Assembly (NCBI GenBank): GCA_944470555.2
Contig: OX104128.1
Coordinates: 58,597,257 to 58,661,256 of the forward strand
Length of the DNA: 64,000 bases
DNA from: Heterobilharzia americana
Taxonomy: Eukaryota; Platyhelminthes; Trematoda; Strigeidida; Schistosomatidae
Reading direction: 5' to 3'
The notes under the pieces are model-generated. The model had not been told where the DNA came from. It ran no database searches and saw only the letters and a list, made by a program, of their open reading frames with translations. Positions 30,124 through 41,444 of this stretch are shown here, piece by piece (positions within the stretch are counted from its first letter, which is position 1; every line of letters begins with the position of its first letter). A program made the position numbers and the translations under genes.

Positions 30124-31985
30124 ATTTATTTGTATGCCTCGTAGATTTAATTTTAGACACTCATGCAGGCATATGACACTGATAGGGAATAAACCTGTGT
30201 ATAACATTTTTCCACGTCTTTTTTTTTAAAAAGAAATACACAGCTTTTACCTTCGAAAAGGTTTATTTGATGTGATCTCTTTCTGATTTGTTGTTCAAGG
30301 TCAGTTTCCTGACAGCCAATCAGCTGCGGTTCTTTTTGTTTAACCTGGACCTAATTTTTAAATGATATTAAGTGTAGAGGTTGAATTATAACCAGCTAAC
30401 TCAGATACTTATTAAAGTGTCAATCAACATTTCTCAAATAAACCGACAATATTTTAACAGAAGAATAGAAATTAAGAAGCTGTGAAAGTTGTCTCCTGCT
30501 TAATGTAGACTAGTAGTGGTTTCTGATATTTTTTGATGAGTAGGACTTCCGATACTGATGAGATCTCCATTTCATTGAATGATGTTCATGCAGCTCAGTG
30601 GTAACTTTGATTGTACATTTGGAATATGGTACATAGACACAGTAAGGAATATACGAACTACCACTGAGATTCAGTGGAACGGTGAATGAATACACCGGCG
30701 TCAAGTGACTTTGACAGCTGGACTGAACTTTAGAAGTTGGTGGTGGATAAGTTGAAGTCCGTAGAAGGTTATCTTTAAAAAATGGAATGGTTGTAGTAAT
30801 CAATAAAGAGCATAATCTGAAAACAGTAAAGCAAGTCAGTATGAGCCAATCAGAATTCATCCTTTTTCGCATGATACCAAGGACTGTTATATGTGAAAGC
30901 GATTGATGCTTGTAAATTCATTATAAATTAACTAAAGGAAATGAAGGGATACTTTAGTGAGAAATCCAATGTCTAGTTAGTTTCCTGCAAAAGCACTCAG
31001 GAGATAAGTCATATATCATGTTGCTGATTCACTCATTGATCTTGTATTCGCAGATGTGTCTCACTGATCTGGATGGTTGGTTTTCAGTGTGTGTATCACT
31101 GGCTCAAAATCCACCTCACCTACCAAGCTTCGATTAGCCGGTTGACATCATTAACTCGTGAGGGCATAACAAGTTTGGCTTATCGCCTAATCAATTTTAG
31201 CATCATGTTAGTAGATGGTACTTCCCTCTACATTTAGGACTGACGTGTTGCACTTTATTGTATCAGGTGTTCTTTGAGCCCCCCTCCCCACTATGCATAA
31301 ATCTGGCACAGGAAAATTGAATCACTGTATGCTGGGAAGTGGTTACAACAAAATCTAGAATCTTTCAATCCTGGTAACTTGGAAACACACTCTTTTCTTT
31401 CGATCAAAATGTTAAAAATTCATTTCATTTTTTTTTTTACAAAAGTGTTTATACTGGTATGCTTTAGGAAAAAAAATTCTCAACTGCCAAGTGGAATATA
31501 ACCTGGTGAGACAAACAGCTAGATCTGACTTCAAGCTGTCGACTATTCTTAGAAATATTGTATACATACTGGTAAGCACACCAAAAACAAAGTATACTTT
31601 CTTCAGACACTCACACATACATATGCCCACAGTGTAAAAACGTTTAAAAGCAAGTGTAATTTAATCGTATAATAATCAAATTTTTCCGAGTAGTTACCAG
31701 TATGAAGCTTAAGAATTTCAAAGACAAAACTCCTATGGTTCCAAAAAAGATACTATTTTTGAATATAAACTTCAACGGAGAGACACTGACAAAGATACTG
31801 AACAATCGATTGTACAAAGCACTAAAGAAGACCTTCTTTATCTCCCATTTTGTGATTATTCTCTTCAGTCAGTAACTAATTCAATGGCGATGATGAAAAC
31901 CAACTTAAAATATCTCTTAATCCTCACAAACCTCCAAATCGAATTAATCTAATGCTCATTGGTGACTAGCTTCGAAAATTGACGC
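30124..31985. other. No recognisable gene
   Basis: Nearly 1.9 kb of AT-rich sequence. A 120-codon minus-strand frame at 30510-30872 and a 72-codon frame at 31412-31630 show no recognised domain. Nothing else supported. Confidence 0.4.
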
Positions 31986-31989
31986 CGAA

Positions 31990-32265
31990 AGGTCCAATGA
32001 GAAGTCTTGACCAGTGGGATAAACCTGGTGGTCATGACGACAGATACTCAGCGATGAAACTGGGTGATGGTAGCGCTGTGTCGTGAACTGAAAGAAGTTG
32101 GAAATATAAAACATTGGGTCCCAACCAAATGATTCAATAGTAACGTACTGGCCATGGAACTTTGAAGGTCCTGGGTTCGATCCTTGACGGGGTCGTTGTT
32201 GCGCACTACTAAAGAATCCCATACTAGGACGAAACAGCTGTCTAGTGCTCCCAGGGCTGAGGTTA
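31990..32265 (+). mobile_element. tRNA-derived SINE with compensated hammerhead stem
   Basis: Contains an extended 5' part (CAGATACTCAGCGATGAAAC, GCTGTGTCGTGAACTG), the head GGTCCCAACCAAATGATTC, GAAGGTCCTGGGTTCGATCC (B box), then GCGCACTA, a decayed CTAAAGA box, TAGGACGAAACAGC, GTC and TAGTGC. Both stem I arms changed G-C to A-T (GCACTA/TAGTGC) so pairing is kept although the box is lost. Confidence 0.8.
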
Positions 32266-32269
32266 GGTG

Positions 32270-32470
32270 GATAAACTACCTTTTGGGCCATCTTCGTGTG
32301 TGTTTACCAAATCACCTGCTCTTGTGGAGCTGGTTACATAGGCTACACAATGCGTGTTCTATCCAAACGCATCTATGAATACTATCTTGCATTGCTGTTT
32401 CAAGGAGAGTTTAAAGTCGTCAACAGCTGAATTCTTGAGTATCTGGTTATCTCACTGTGTTCCATGACAG
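32270..32470 (+). pseudogene. Penelope-like GIY-YIG endonuclease fragment
   Basis: The plus frame at 32297 reads VCVYQITCSCGAGYIG then YTMRVLSKRIYEYYLALL, FQGEFKVVNS, stop, ILEYLV. This is the GIY-YIG fold start (VYxITCxCGxxYIG), arginine segment and following region, which in PLEs follows the RT. The bases upstream encode KLPFGPSSC one frame away, giving a frameshift at the domain start. A diverged second endonuclease is at 45690-46020. Confidence 0.75.
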
Positions 32471-32474
32471 TCTT

Positions 32475-33325
32475 CTGTTAAAGTCATCCATTCAATTTTT
32501 ATGTTTATTTACAACAATCTTATGAGCATTTTGACCTTTTAACTGTTATCACCAAGTGACTTTATTAACCGTTTTTGATCACTTTATATTGACCCAGCTT
32601 TTGAAAATGATTTGTAAAGATGAAAATTTTCTTTGTTGAATTTTCTTCTATTTATTTTAAATCCAAAGCGTTAACTAAACTCTATCGTGTTGTAGTGTGC
32701 GATCATCAAACCGCGAGACTCATTACCCTGGTCCACTTTGATGGTCACAAGGTGATTGGAGAAAGTTGTTGGGAAGCTATAAACAAACATTTCTTCCCCA
32801 CCAGCATTCATCAGTCAAGCGTATTCGAAATCCCGGAAAAACACCGGTTTCTTTGGTGATTGAAACTTGTTTCACCTAATGCTGCAGTCAGAGAGGCCAC
32901 TACTAGGCTTTTTGGGTCACAATCGGTCTCATAAAGGACTTGTTGGGATGCGTATATTGGTCAGTGGAAAAATAATCCATTTTATGTTGTCTAGTCCTAA
33001 CTGCTGATTGAATTCTGTCTACCAGTTTCTACAATGTGGTCAATAAACCAAGAGACTAATCACCATCGTACACTATACTTGATATTAGATGGTTAGCAGC
33101 AACCAGCAGAAGGACTTGAAGGGGTGTCAGTCTTCTTGAGATTTCAAGTATACCTTACTCATGAGTACTAAAAGACACTATAAAAAGTTCCTATCGATTT
33201 CTTCCAAACACATAAAACTGACTTATAGTAAACATATGGGGACGTGACCTTATACTGACACAGTACACTATAGGCTATTATTCATTGTACAAGCTTTCAG
33301 TAATAAAATATACGGCTTAACGGCA
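32475..33325. other. No recognisable gene
   Basis: A 79-codon frame (32620-32859) contains no recognised domain. Nothing else supported. Confidence 0.35.
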
Positions 33326-33329
33326 CCAA

Positions 33330-33600
33330 AACTGATAGTAAGCAGCCTAAGACGAAATCAGTATTCAAGGTCATCAGCCACCAAGGTGGAATTTTCAGGT
33401 TTCAACCTTGGGTGGGCGGAAAATTCTTATTGAACAGTTTTGTCCTCCAACTGACCAATGAAAATGAATATCCAATTTGTGACCTAGTGGCTTCATTTTC
33501 TAAGGCAAAATTGTAGATAAATGTGCTTTTGTTAAATAAAGTTGTCTTCCTCACAGTCACAGGCAAGACTTGTCTTCTGATTTTCGCGGCTAAATGAAGT
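33330..33600 (+). repeat. LTR-like repeat L1, copy 1
   Basis: Aligns with 61085-61370: AAGGTCATCAGCC, TGACCTAGTGGCTT, a TATA-like stretch, AATAAAGT, then CACAG and a GAAGTATC end. The order of CAAT-like, TATA-like and polyadenylation-like motifs resembles a solo long terminal repeat, but no TG...CA ends or target duplications are confirmed. Confidence 0.5.
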
Positions 33601-33604
33601 ATCA

Positions 33605-34220
33605 GATTCTGAAGGAGGACACTAACTACTCGTATTGCATGGCGTCTCGTTATTATCTTTCGGCATCTTAATTATCATTCACTCAGTCACATTAAAAACA
33701 AGTATAACATTTTTGTTTTTTAATCTGACAATTCACTATCAACATTAAAAATGCCTTTCTGACCTTGAAGTCAAGGTTACTAGAACCTTCTAGATATATT
33801 TACATCATGTGCTGTGTTATTCCTGCTATTGTACTGAAAACACAGTCTAGTGATTAGTGACGCATATCACACTGTTTGTATGTGTGTGTGTGTTTCTGAT
33901 TTGTTCAAATATGCAAACTGCAATGAAATTACCAGCGTAACCTAAAACACAAAATCGACCTATTCAAACGTCAGCATATCATGTGCAGTTCCAAATCATC
34001 TGGTTTCAACTAGTCTTATTGTTGTTGTTTTCGTCGTCGTCATCACTATCATCGTTGTTACCCTCATCATCAGTATCATCATATGTTCTTTCAGTCAATA
34101 AGTAGACAGCAAAAATATCGATCTACTTATGTGTCTTGAAAACAGAAAACAAAGTTTGCATGTATCAGTTTTACAGAGTTATGTGCTAACAAATGAGTTT
34201 CAGCAAATTATATTTATAAT
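33605..34220. other. No recognisable gene
   Basis: AT-rich; a (TG)n run at about 33878-33893 and a CATCAT-rich stretch at about 34035-34080. Confidence 0.45.
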
Positions 34221-34224
34221 CAGA

Positions 34225-34465
34225 TGGAGAAACTAGATGAGAAGTCCAGACTGAGTAACCAGTGTGAATACGATCGAATGATGGTAATGCATCATGAATC
34301 CATATAACAGTCGAGCGATATCTTTGGGGCTTGGATTGGAATAAAACTCTGGTTAACCGTCGGGTCTCGTAGCTCGGTCGGTAGAGTACCAGACTCGTAA
34401 TCCAGTGGTCATTGGTTCGAATCCTGCGGCGGTCCAAATTTCCATTTCATCTTCAATACAAATCT
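34225..34465 (+). mobile_element. tRNA-type SINE, second family, copy 2
   Basis: Leader GATCGAATGATGGTAATGC and CATCATGAATCCATAT match the 23.6-kb copy. The tRNA-like body (34359-34436) has CTCGTAGCTCGGTCGGTAGA (A box) and GGTTCGAATCC (B box), with an anticodon-loop-like CTCGTAA. Acceptor arms are poorly paired. The tail TTTCCATTTCATCTTCA matches copy 1. Confidence 0.65.
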
Positions 34466-34469
34466 GCTG

Positions 34470-35045
34470 AACCACAGCAGCTATCTCAGATACTCAAAAT
34501 GATAATCAGAAATTGTCACGTAGGCAACGTCGTCCTTCACTGGAGCAGACTGCTTGCAGTTGATTAATGCACGAGTACCATGTGATCAGGTTGAGTGGCT
34601 GGGGAGTATGTGTAACTGATGACTACCAGTGGGAGTAAATACTACTTAAATGAGTGTATTTCAGTAGTGTGTAGCGCATCGATCAGGAACCCGAATAGTG
34701 ATAACAATCAACAAGGAAGGAGGAGAAATGTGCAGTAGAAATATTAGAGACGACGTGAACATTACACACTGGAATGTCTACTCAAGAAGAATTTTGATGT
34801 CTTCTTAGTATTTTCAACACAACTTATTGCGCCGTATCCAATAAAGAAACTCTTCTACTCTATGGAACTTCTCTTCACTAGAAATATAAAAAATATATAT
34901 ACGAATGGATCAGACAGATAATTATGTGGATTCAACCATGAGAAACATTGATAGAACGTGTTTTAAGGAATAAGGATCTCAATGCATTCATTACAGACAT
35001 GAATATAATAGAATCTCAATGGAATCATTAATTCTACCTGCAGAT
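34470..35045. other. No recognisable gene
   Basis: AT-rich sequence; the last 100 bases run into the RTE fragment. Confidence 0.4.
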
Positions 35046-35049
35046 GAAA

Positions 35050-35550
35050 TGTGAACATGGAAAGCTCAGCGATGCCTTTGAAGTGAAGACAGGAGTAAGA
35101 AAGGATGCCTACGATCATCCATGATATTCCTGATTGTGGTCGATCCGACTGGACTGGATCATACTAGAAACTGTGGGGAGCTGTGAGAAGATGTGCACAC
35201 GCTGTTTCACCGATGAAATGACACAACACAGTTTGTTTTTCGCCACCGACAATGATTTATGTGTAATGTCTTGTATCACAAACTCGAAGATGTACAGGTG
35301 AAAACTAACAAGTTGACAGAAGAGGCAGGGTAGGGCAGGGCAGTGCAGGGCAGCGAAGACGGGACTTCCTTCAGTTGGAAGTATAGAAGACGAAGGCGAA
35401 GAAGATATCCAACCACCACCGCCACCACCACCACCACCACCACCACCACCACCAGCAACAACAACAGGCACCAATCATCATGAGGGGCGAAATCTAAAGC
35501 AAGTTATCTGTTTCACCTACTTAGGCAGCATCATTTCAAAAACAGGTGGA
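35050..35550 (+). mobile_element. RTE fragment, forward arm of a hairpin pair
   Basis: Encodes in pieces GKLSDAFEVKTGVRKD, the YWI-like region, NDLCVMS and KLEDVQVKTNKLTEE, then a run of CCA/CAA codons and a Tyr-Leu-Gly-Ser-like region. Both the catalytic FADD box and the frame are broken. It ends at CATTTCAAAAACAGGTGG and is followed at once by an inverted piece of the same segment. Confidence 0.8.
35403..35468. repeat. (CCA)n/(CAA)n trinucleotide tract
   Basis: Expanded trinucleotide within the RTE coding region. In good copies this encodes a short His/Gln run after the EVMKIP segment; here it is expanded, giving spurious Gly/Val-rich frames on the minus strand. Confidence 0.9.
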
Positions 35551-35559
35551 AGAAACAAA

Positions 35560-35755
35560 TTGCTTAAGATTTCGCCCCCTCATGATGATTAGAGCCTGTT
35601 GTTGTTGTTGCTGGTGGTGGTGGTGGGTGGATATCTTCTTCGCCTTTGTCTTCTATACTTCCAACTGAAGGAAGTCCCGTCTTCGCTGCCCTGCCCTGCT
35701 TCTTCTGTCAACTTGCTAGTTTTCACCTATACATCTTCGAGTTTGTGATAGGGGG
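35560..35755 (-). mobile_element. RTE fragment, inverted arm
   Basis: TTAAGATTTCGCCCCCTCAT, the GTTGTTGTTG tract, GAAGTATAG-type and GTTTGTGATA segments are the complement of 35290-35540. The two pieces are separated by about 15 bases, so transcripts would fold into a long hairpin. Both derive from the subfamily also seen at 41880-42640. Confidence 0.85.
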
Positions 35756-35759
35756 ATGG

Positions 35760-36690
35760 AAATCAGGTATTAGGTCTGAAATTATAACTTTGATAAAGCT
35801 GAATATAAATGAAGAGAGAAGAAGATATCCCGAATATAACACCTTTTCAATATAACCATCCACCTAACGGGACAAGTTAACGGAGGCGCTGAAGTGATCA
35901 GGATTTTCCTTAAGGCGAACCATCAACAACGTGATATATTTATTCTGCACAATTTAGGTGAAATATGCAGTCAATAAAACCTCTGTTTAGGTAAATATAA
36001 AAGCTTTTCTCAAATTCAACAGTCTGACTAACAACATTCATCATCAAACATAAATGTATCATAATTTGAGATAGAGAGTGAGGATGTAAGGATTGATGTA
36101 GCTATCGGATTTAAAAATGTAAGCAGTTTTAGACAGTTGGTCATTCTACAGCTTCTCTTACTGACTAAATTACTAGGCAAACTAAGGTCATACTATCTTT
36201 ACCTTGAATTAAAGTCCCAGTGAATATAAAATCAATACATTTGTCTTCACCTACACATTCAACTATCTATCCAGCGTAATCAGTAATTCCTACCAACAGA
36301 TTGACTAGGCTATAGGCTTGAGATAACATCTTCTGAAATTAATAAAGTGGTGTGAAAAAATACTTCCCCGTTCAAACAAATCACAATCATCTTAACTTCA
36401 AGCTACTGTATCGTTTGAAGGAGTGTACAAAAAGAACTGAACTATCTAAAAGTTCAGTACTAAAATCCTCATCTACATCATTCATTTATTCCCGCATACA
36501 ACCCTTATCAGTGTGTAGGGTTTCATTAATTTTCTATTCGAAAGTCTCCTTCAACTTGTAGATGTTACAGTAACTTTCTTGTCTTCATTGAAACAAAATA
36601 TACTGAATAAGAAGAGTGGTTGTCATCATCATCATCATTATCCACCGTAAACATCATGCATCACATTGCTACTAGCAAATGTCAATAGTT
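35760..36690. other. No recognisable gene
   Basis: AT-rich. A 69-codon frame (36352-36561) shows no domain. CATCAT run at about 36625-36640. Confidence 0.4.
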
Positions 36691-36699
36691 AGTAGTATT

Positions 36700-36915
36700 T
36701 TGATAATAATTAGGCCAATTAGGGACATCATGCGTCAAGTCAGGCACTTGAGTAGAATCCAAAGGGGAAACTACGAGTTGGGCGAGGAAGAAATGAGAGC
36801 TTGTGGGCAGTCGTGGCGACAGGTTCAAAAGAGTGCAGAGAACAGAGTGAAATGTAGACGTGCTAGTGAAACTGTATGTTCCACTAGGAACTCAAGGGGT
36901 AAATAATAATAATAA
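36700..36915 (+). mobile_element. RTE 3' end fragment
   Basis: A 75-codon frame (36679-36906) encodes IMRQVRHLSRIQRGNYELG and EEEMRACGQSWRQVQKSAEN, then CRRASETVCSTRNSRGK. This is the C-terminus of the RTE protein, followed by a (TAA)n tail. A small deletion has fused RRVGRPR...EEEM. Truncated. Confidence 0.85.
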
Positions 36916-36919
36916 ATTA

Positions 36920-38435
36920 GAAGGGCTGGTAATTAGTGTGATGAGGTAGATACAAACGATGTCAGTCATATCGGTACTCGCCACATGTATAGAGAAGTGG
37001 AATTTACCAGCCAAAAAACAGAAACTTTCATATTAAAATCACCCGGTTCAAATTTTTATTGTCAACAGATAGATTTTTGAAAATGCATAACTCAGGAGTA
37101 AAAGTTCATTGATTCTCCTCATCATCCATTTATGTTTACCTTTCTCATTTCACACCGCTTTACGGTCTAACTTACATAATGGCAATTATGCTTTCTGAAC
37201 TGAACTACATGATTTGAGCTAAAAACTGTAATCATAAATATAACTCGTTCAGATCGATATGGTTTCTCATGGACTCCAACTGACGAATATCACCTCATAT
37301 CAATTTAATAAGTCCATAAATCGTTTGCTGCATAGACTCCAAGAAGATCATTCAAGCTACTTGATTTCTTCATTTCCTCCGGAAAACTGGTTTCTTGATG
37401 AATTAAATTGAAGAAATTCAAATAGTTGTTTAGGCGATTGGAAAGGTGCCCTTGAAGTTACTCAAATTGACATCTATTTACTAGTTTACAACTGTTGCGT
37501 TCAATAAGTTTGAACAGTAAGTTCATAATACATGTTAAAATACTGTTGTAGCCTATGATTTCTATCCACTCAGTGTCGGGGAATCTACAAGTCATGACAT
37601 CTAAATCTATCCATTTTAGAGGTAGTAACCACTGTGGTACACTAGCCTAATGGATAGCGCTTCAAGGTTTGAAGTGATGGGTGACCTAAATTTTAATTCC
37701 ATTAACAACAGCATTCATTGAAAGACAGGTGGAACGATAGGTCTTAAACTGACGTAATGAATGTATTAAGTTACTTTGAATTTAGGTTATATGAAATCAA
37801 AAAACAATACTTTATATTCTTACATCACTTCCCAATAACATCTTGTAAAATACTTTTAACGTCATATTAGAAGACTCTATATCATAAATCCACATCGAAA
37901 TGAATGTATGCACTTTCTGCATTTTTATACTGAACGCTTAAACAAACTGTACAGATCTATCAAATGAACTATCTGAGATGGTTTTGGTTAGAAAAAGTGG
38001 TTTTACTAATACAGAGTGAAGAAACGAAAACTTGGGTCGTGTCAATCACCTTCAGGTTACTAACTTGGTACTTTATCAACTGAAGTATGAGGATTCTTTT
38101 CAGCTGCTATGTGATTCATCGTACATAACTGTCCTTTCGTCATATTCACATTTCTTATTTACTGAAGTTTTTCACATTCTAATCCAAATCAGTGTGACTT
38201 AAAGAGGAAGAGTGCCACAATGACTACCAGTGAAATAGTATTAAGTAAGTAACTTGGAGGCTTCTTGTTCGAATCCTGTTGTGACATTGGTTTCCTTTTG
38301 TCTTCAATAATCACTCTGTATGGATTCAATTCACTCTTTGATCTACGAACAAATGTTTTAAATTGAAGTGTTGAAAATTAGAAACAATGAGGTAAGTGGT
38401 TTAATTCTAAAGGACTTCTATTAGCATCATGAATA
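36920..38435. other. Mostly featureless; Sm-alpha head fragment inside
   Basis: At 37635-37750 CTAATGGATAGCGCTTC and GTTTGAAGTGATGGG are the head of an Sm-alpha unit, without the hammerhead. At 38225-38300, CTTGTTCGAATCCTG may be a B-box relic of the second SINE family. No gene. Confidence 0.45.
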
Positions 38436-38436
38436 T

Positions 38437-38847
38437 TATTATTATTTGTCCCTTGAGTTCCTAGTGGAACATATGGCTTCAGTAGCACATAGCCATCCCA
38501 CTCTCTTCTCGGAAATCTTTTGAACCTGGCTTCATGACTATCCACAAGCTCTCATTTCTTCCTCACACCCTCTCCCCCATGTCACCCTCACCTCGGACAC
38601 CCAACTCGTCGTTTCCCCTTTGGATTCCAGTCGACGGCCTGCCCCGGAGCGTGATGTCCCCGAATGGTCTTCTTAGTGCATGCCCAATCCATGTCCACTT
38701 CCTTCCTATGCATATTTGTTGAGCGATAGCTTCTTGGTTGGTTCATTGCTTATTCTTAGGTTTTCCGGGGTGGGGTTGCTGGCCCTATGCCCCATCTTCG
38801 CTGTTTATCCGGGCTTAGGACTGGCTAGTAACTAGTTAACCAGGCGA
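38437..38847 (-). mobile_element. Internally deleted RTE derivative, about 0.4 kb, both ends present
   Basis: On the minus strand it starts with the 5' leader (38757-38847, matching 23262-23364) and jumps directly at about 38756 to the C-terminal/3' end (38437-38756), ending with the complement of (TAA)n. The intervening endonuclease, linker and RT are absent. It may be an RNA-level or DNA-level internal deletion, and would be non-autonomous. No clean target duplication found. Confidence 0.75.
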
Positions 38848-38849
38848 GG

Positions 38850-40120
38850 TTTGCTATTCCCATATGGACATCAATAATTCCATGAAGACAATACATGGAA
38901 TATTCAATATAAATCATAGAAAACACATTTGTTACCAAATATCAAATTAGTACTTTCTTTTCTGGTATGTGTTTAATTTACACAAGTCTAAGTTTATTAT
39001 TTCAAACATGCTGAGATTTGTACAAATACAATTTAGCATGTAATATTTAGGTCAAATCTTCATCAGACCTTTGATAAAAGTACTTTCATTTGTTTGTTTT
39101 TTTTCAAAATATTCCACTAAAGTTGTACATCTCTTACTGAAGATAAACATTTTCATATGACCGCAGTTTTCAAGTTGATAAGGCATTTATATGATTGTAA
39201 TGGACTTCATTAAATAGTAATTAGCAATGGGATCAAAGAATGAATAGATCATTCTAGTGCTTATTTCTTAGCTACATTTCACTATATTTCATTGTTTATT
39301 ACTAAGTAACCTTCACTTTAAACGCTTAGACTTTTTCCAGTAAACATTAATCACTTATGACATTCTCCCTCACTTTCAAGGTAATCAACAAAGACTGAGT
39401 GACTCTATCTGCTGAAGATCTAGCCCCGGCAATGCCAAACTTTAAATTATGACAAAGATTTGTAGCTCAGGAAGAGGATGAGAATAGTGTAGTGATCCTG
39501 GAGCATTGACATTTCGTACAAGGCTGCAGTGTATCTTGGTTCTTGAGAATAGTGATAATATACAAAGTTTTATGTGGACTATAGAACGTTTGCTGTTTTG
39601 CTTTAAAATTTGACTGGTATATGTCGTTCTCCTTTACACTTGAGCTTACAAAGTCCTGTCATGCATGTGCTGATGAAAACATCTAGATCATGAAGCATAG
39701 GTTAATCAACTCTATTTCATTTGGAACAGTGAGTTCTGTGTCCTTTAGCAGATTTCGCTCGTTCTTCAAAAGAATATTCAGTGTCTTTTTTTTGGCTAAA
39801 TTTGTCTAGAGATTCAGTTGCTCAGCTTACATTGACATGTACAGATAACTATAGGACGTGGTAAAGGAGGAAAAGTTATCGAAAAGAATATTCTTTATTC
39901 ATTCAGATGGCTTTTCTATAATTTTCTAAAACACATAGAAACCTAAGCCTGAATTCATCACAAGCACTTCATAACGGTGTATGATGAACATAAAGCGAAC
40001 AGTTTTATATCTGTCTATGTAATGTAAAAGCTGAAACACTGTAATTCGTTTGATTTTGCTGAAATCATTTCTACAATAATGTGTTGTATGTTTTCACAGA
40101 GATACCGTAGTGATTACATG
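38850..40120. other. No recognisable gene
   Basis: 1.3 kb, AT-rich; no frame of note and no repeat matched elsewhere in the window. Confidence 0.45.
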
Positions 40121-40125
40121 TTATC

Positions 40126-40138
40126 AAAGTATACTCAC
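40126..40138. repeat. Target-site duplication, left
   Basis: AAAGTATACTCAC, perfectly repeated at 40769-40781. Confidence 0.9.
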
Positions 40139-40768
40139 TTATACTCACTTATCTAGGAAGCACTGTTTCAGCTATAGGCGGCACAGACGAGGACGTCAAA
40201 GTCAGAATCGGAAAAGCAAGACAGGCCTTCATTAGCCTGAAACCAGTGTGGAGATCTTCTGCACTCAGCATGTGGAACAAGATACGGATTTTCAACACCA
40301 ACGTCAAGTCAGTGATTCTGTATGGTTCAGAGACTTGGCGCGTCACGAAAGGGATTTCCAATAAACTACAGACATTCATCAACAACTGCCGCCTACGCTA
40401 GCTCGCTACTGAAGATCAGATGGCCAGAATAATGAGAATAAGCAACAAGGAACTCTGGGAACGAACCAACCAAGAACCTATCATCCAACAAATATGCAGG
40501 AGGAAGTGGAGATGGATTGGGCATGCACTGAGAAGGCCGACTGAGGACATCACGCGTCAGGCCAGGCACTCGAGTGGAATCCCCATGGAAAGCGAGGAGC
40601 TGGACGTCCGAGGGTGACATGGAAGAGGTCGTGCGAGGAGGAAATGAGAGGTTGTGGGCTGTCGTGGAACCAGGTTCAAAAGATCTCAGAGAACAGAGTG
40701 GAGTGGAGACGTGCTACTGAAGCCCTATATTCCACTAGGAACCCAAGGGACTAATAATAATAATAATA
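40139..40768 (+). mobile_element. RTE, young 5'-truncated insertion
   Basis: Begins in the SFTYLGSTVS region (TATCTAGGAAGCACTGTTTC) after a few filler bases that echo TATACTCAC, and ends with CACTAGGAACCCAAGGGACT and (TAA)n. Perfect 13-bp duplications flank it. The coding part is nearly collinear with the intact 58-kb copy, but a TAG and a frameshift occur (for example at 40399 and 40615). Confidence 0.9.
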
Positions 40769-40781
40769 AAAGTATACTCAC
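40769..40781. repeat. Target-site duplication, right
   Basis: Partner of 40126-40138. Confidence 0.9.
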
Positions 40782-40784
40782 AAT

Positions 40785-41440
40785 TTTTCTCTCATTATCT
40801 CCACCCGTTCTGTCTTTGTCATTTATTTCAACCTCCGCTTTTGTTATCTGAATACTGTTCATCTTACTTTACAAGTAGTTACGTAATCGAGTGGTAGTTT
40901 ATGAATCTCTTCAAATATCTTTCTTCCATTCATCTTTTAGACTCTTTCAAGTATGTTCACATGATATAAATATGGACAATAAGTTATTTCCGAAAGGTTA
41001 TCTAGTAGATGATACAGTTTCACAGTATGAAATTTCTAATAAACGGACTAAAATGGAATTAAAATCTACTAGAGTGCCCAACTTTAACTCCATTATTCAT
41101 CTCGCTATGACCTAACAACTAAAGACAGATATCAGCCTAGCAGACTACAAACGATACGAAGTTAATGTGAAACATGTTCATAGTGAGCTACAAATCTGTT
41201 CCACAAATTCAAAATCTTTTGAGTGCAACATAATTTTATGTGTGCTTAAAAGTGACCGGAAGGCTTCTACTGTAGAATAGATCTCCTGTACACAAGAATA
41301 ATTATAGAGGAACATCTCTCACACTGTGTTAGATATAGACAAACCATCGATCATCCAGCTGGATGGGAGATTGTACAGTAAACTGGCAAACAGGTGATGC
41401 ATATGGTGATCTAAGATGGACATAATAGACTAGCCACTAT
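40785..41440. other. No recognisable gene
   Basis: A 74-codon frame at 40891-41115 shows no domain. AT-rich. Confidence 0.4.
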
Positions 41441-41444
41441 CAGG

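Noticed and set aside
34359..34436. Possible tRNA-Thr (CGT-like anticodon loop)
   Set aside because: Poor cloverleaf and repeat-family flanks; treated as a SINE body.
35115..35474. Glycine-rich 119-codon protein on the minus strand
   Set aside because: Translation of an expanded CCA tract antisense to an RTE fragment.
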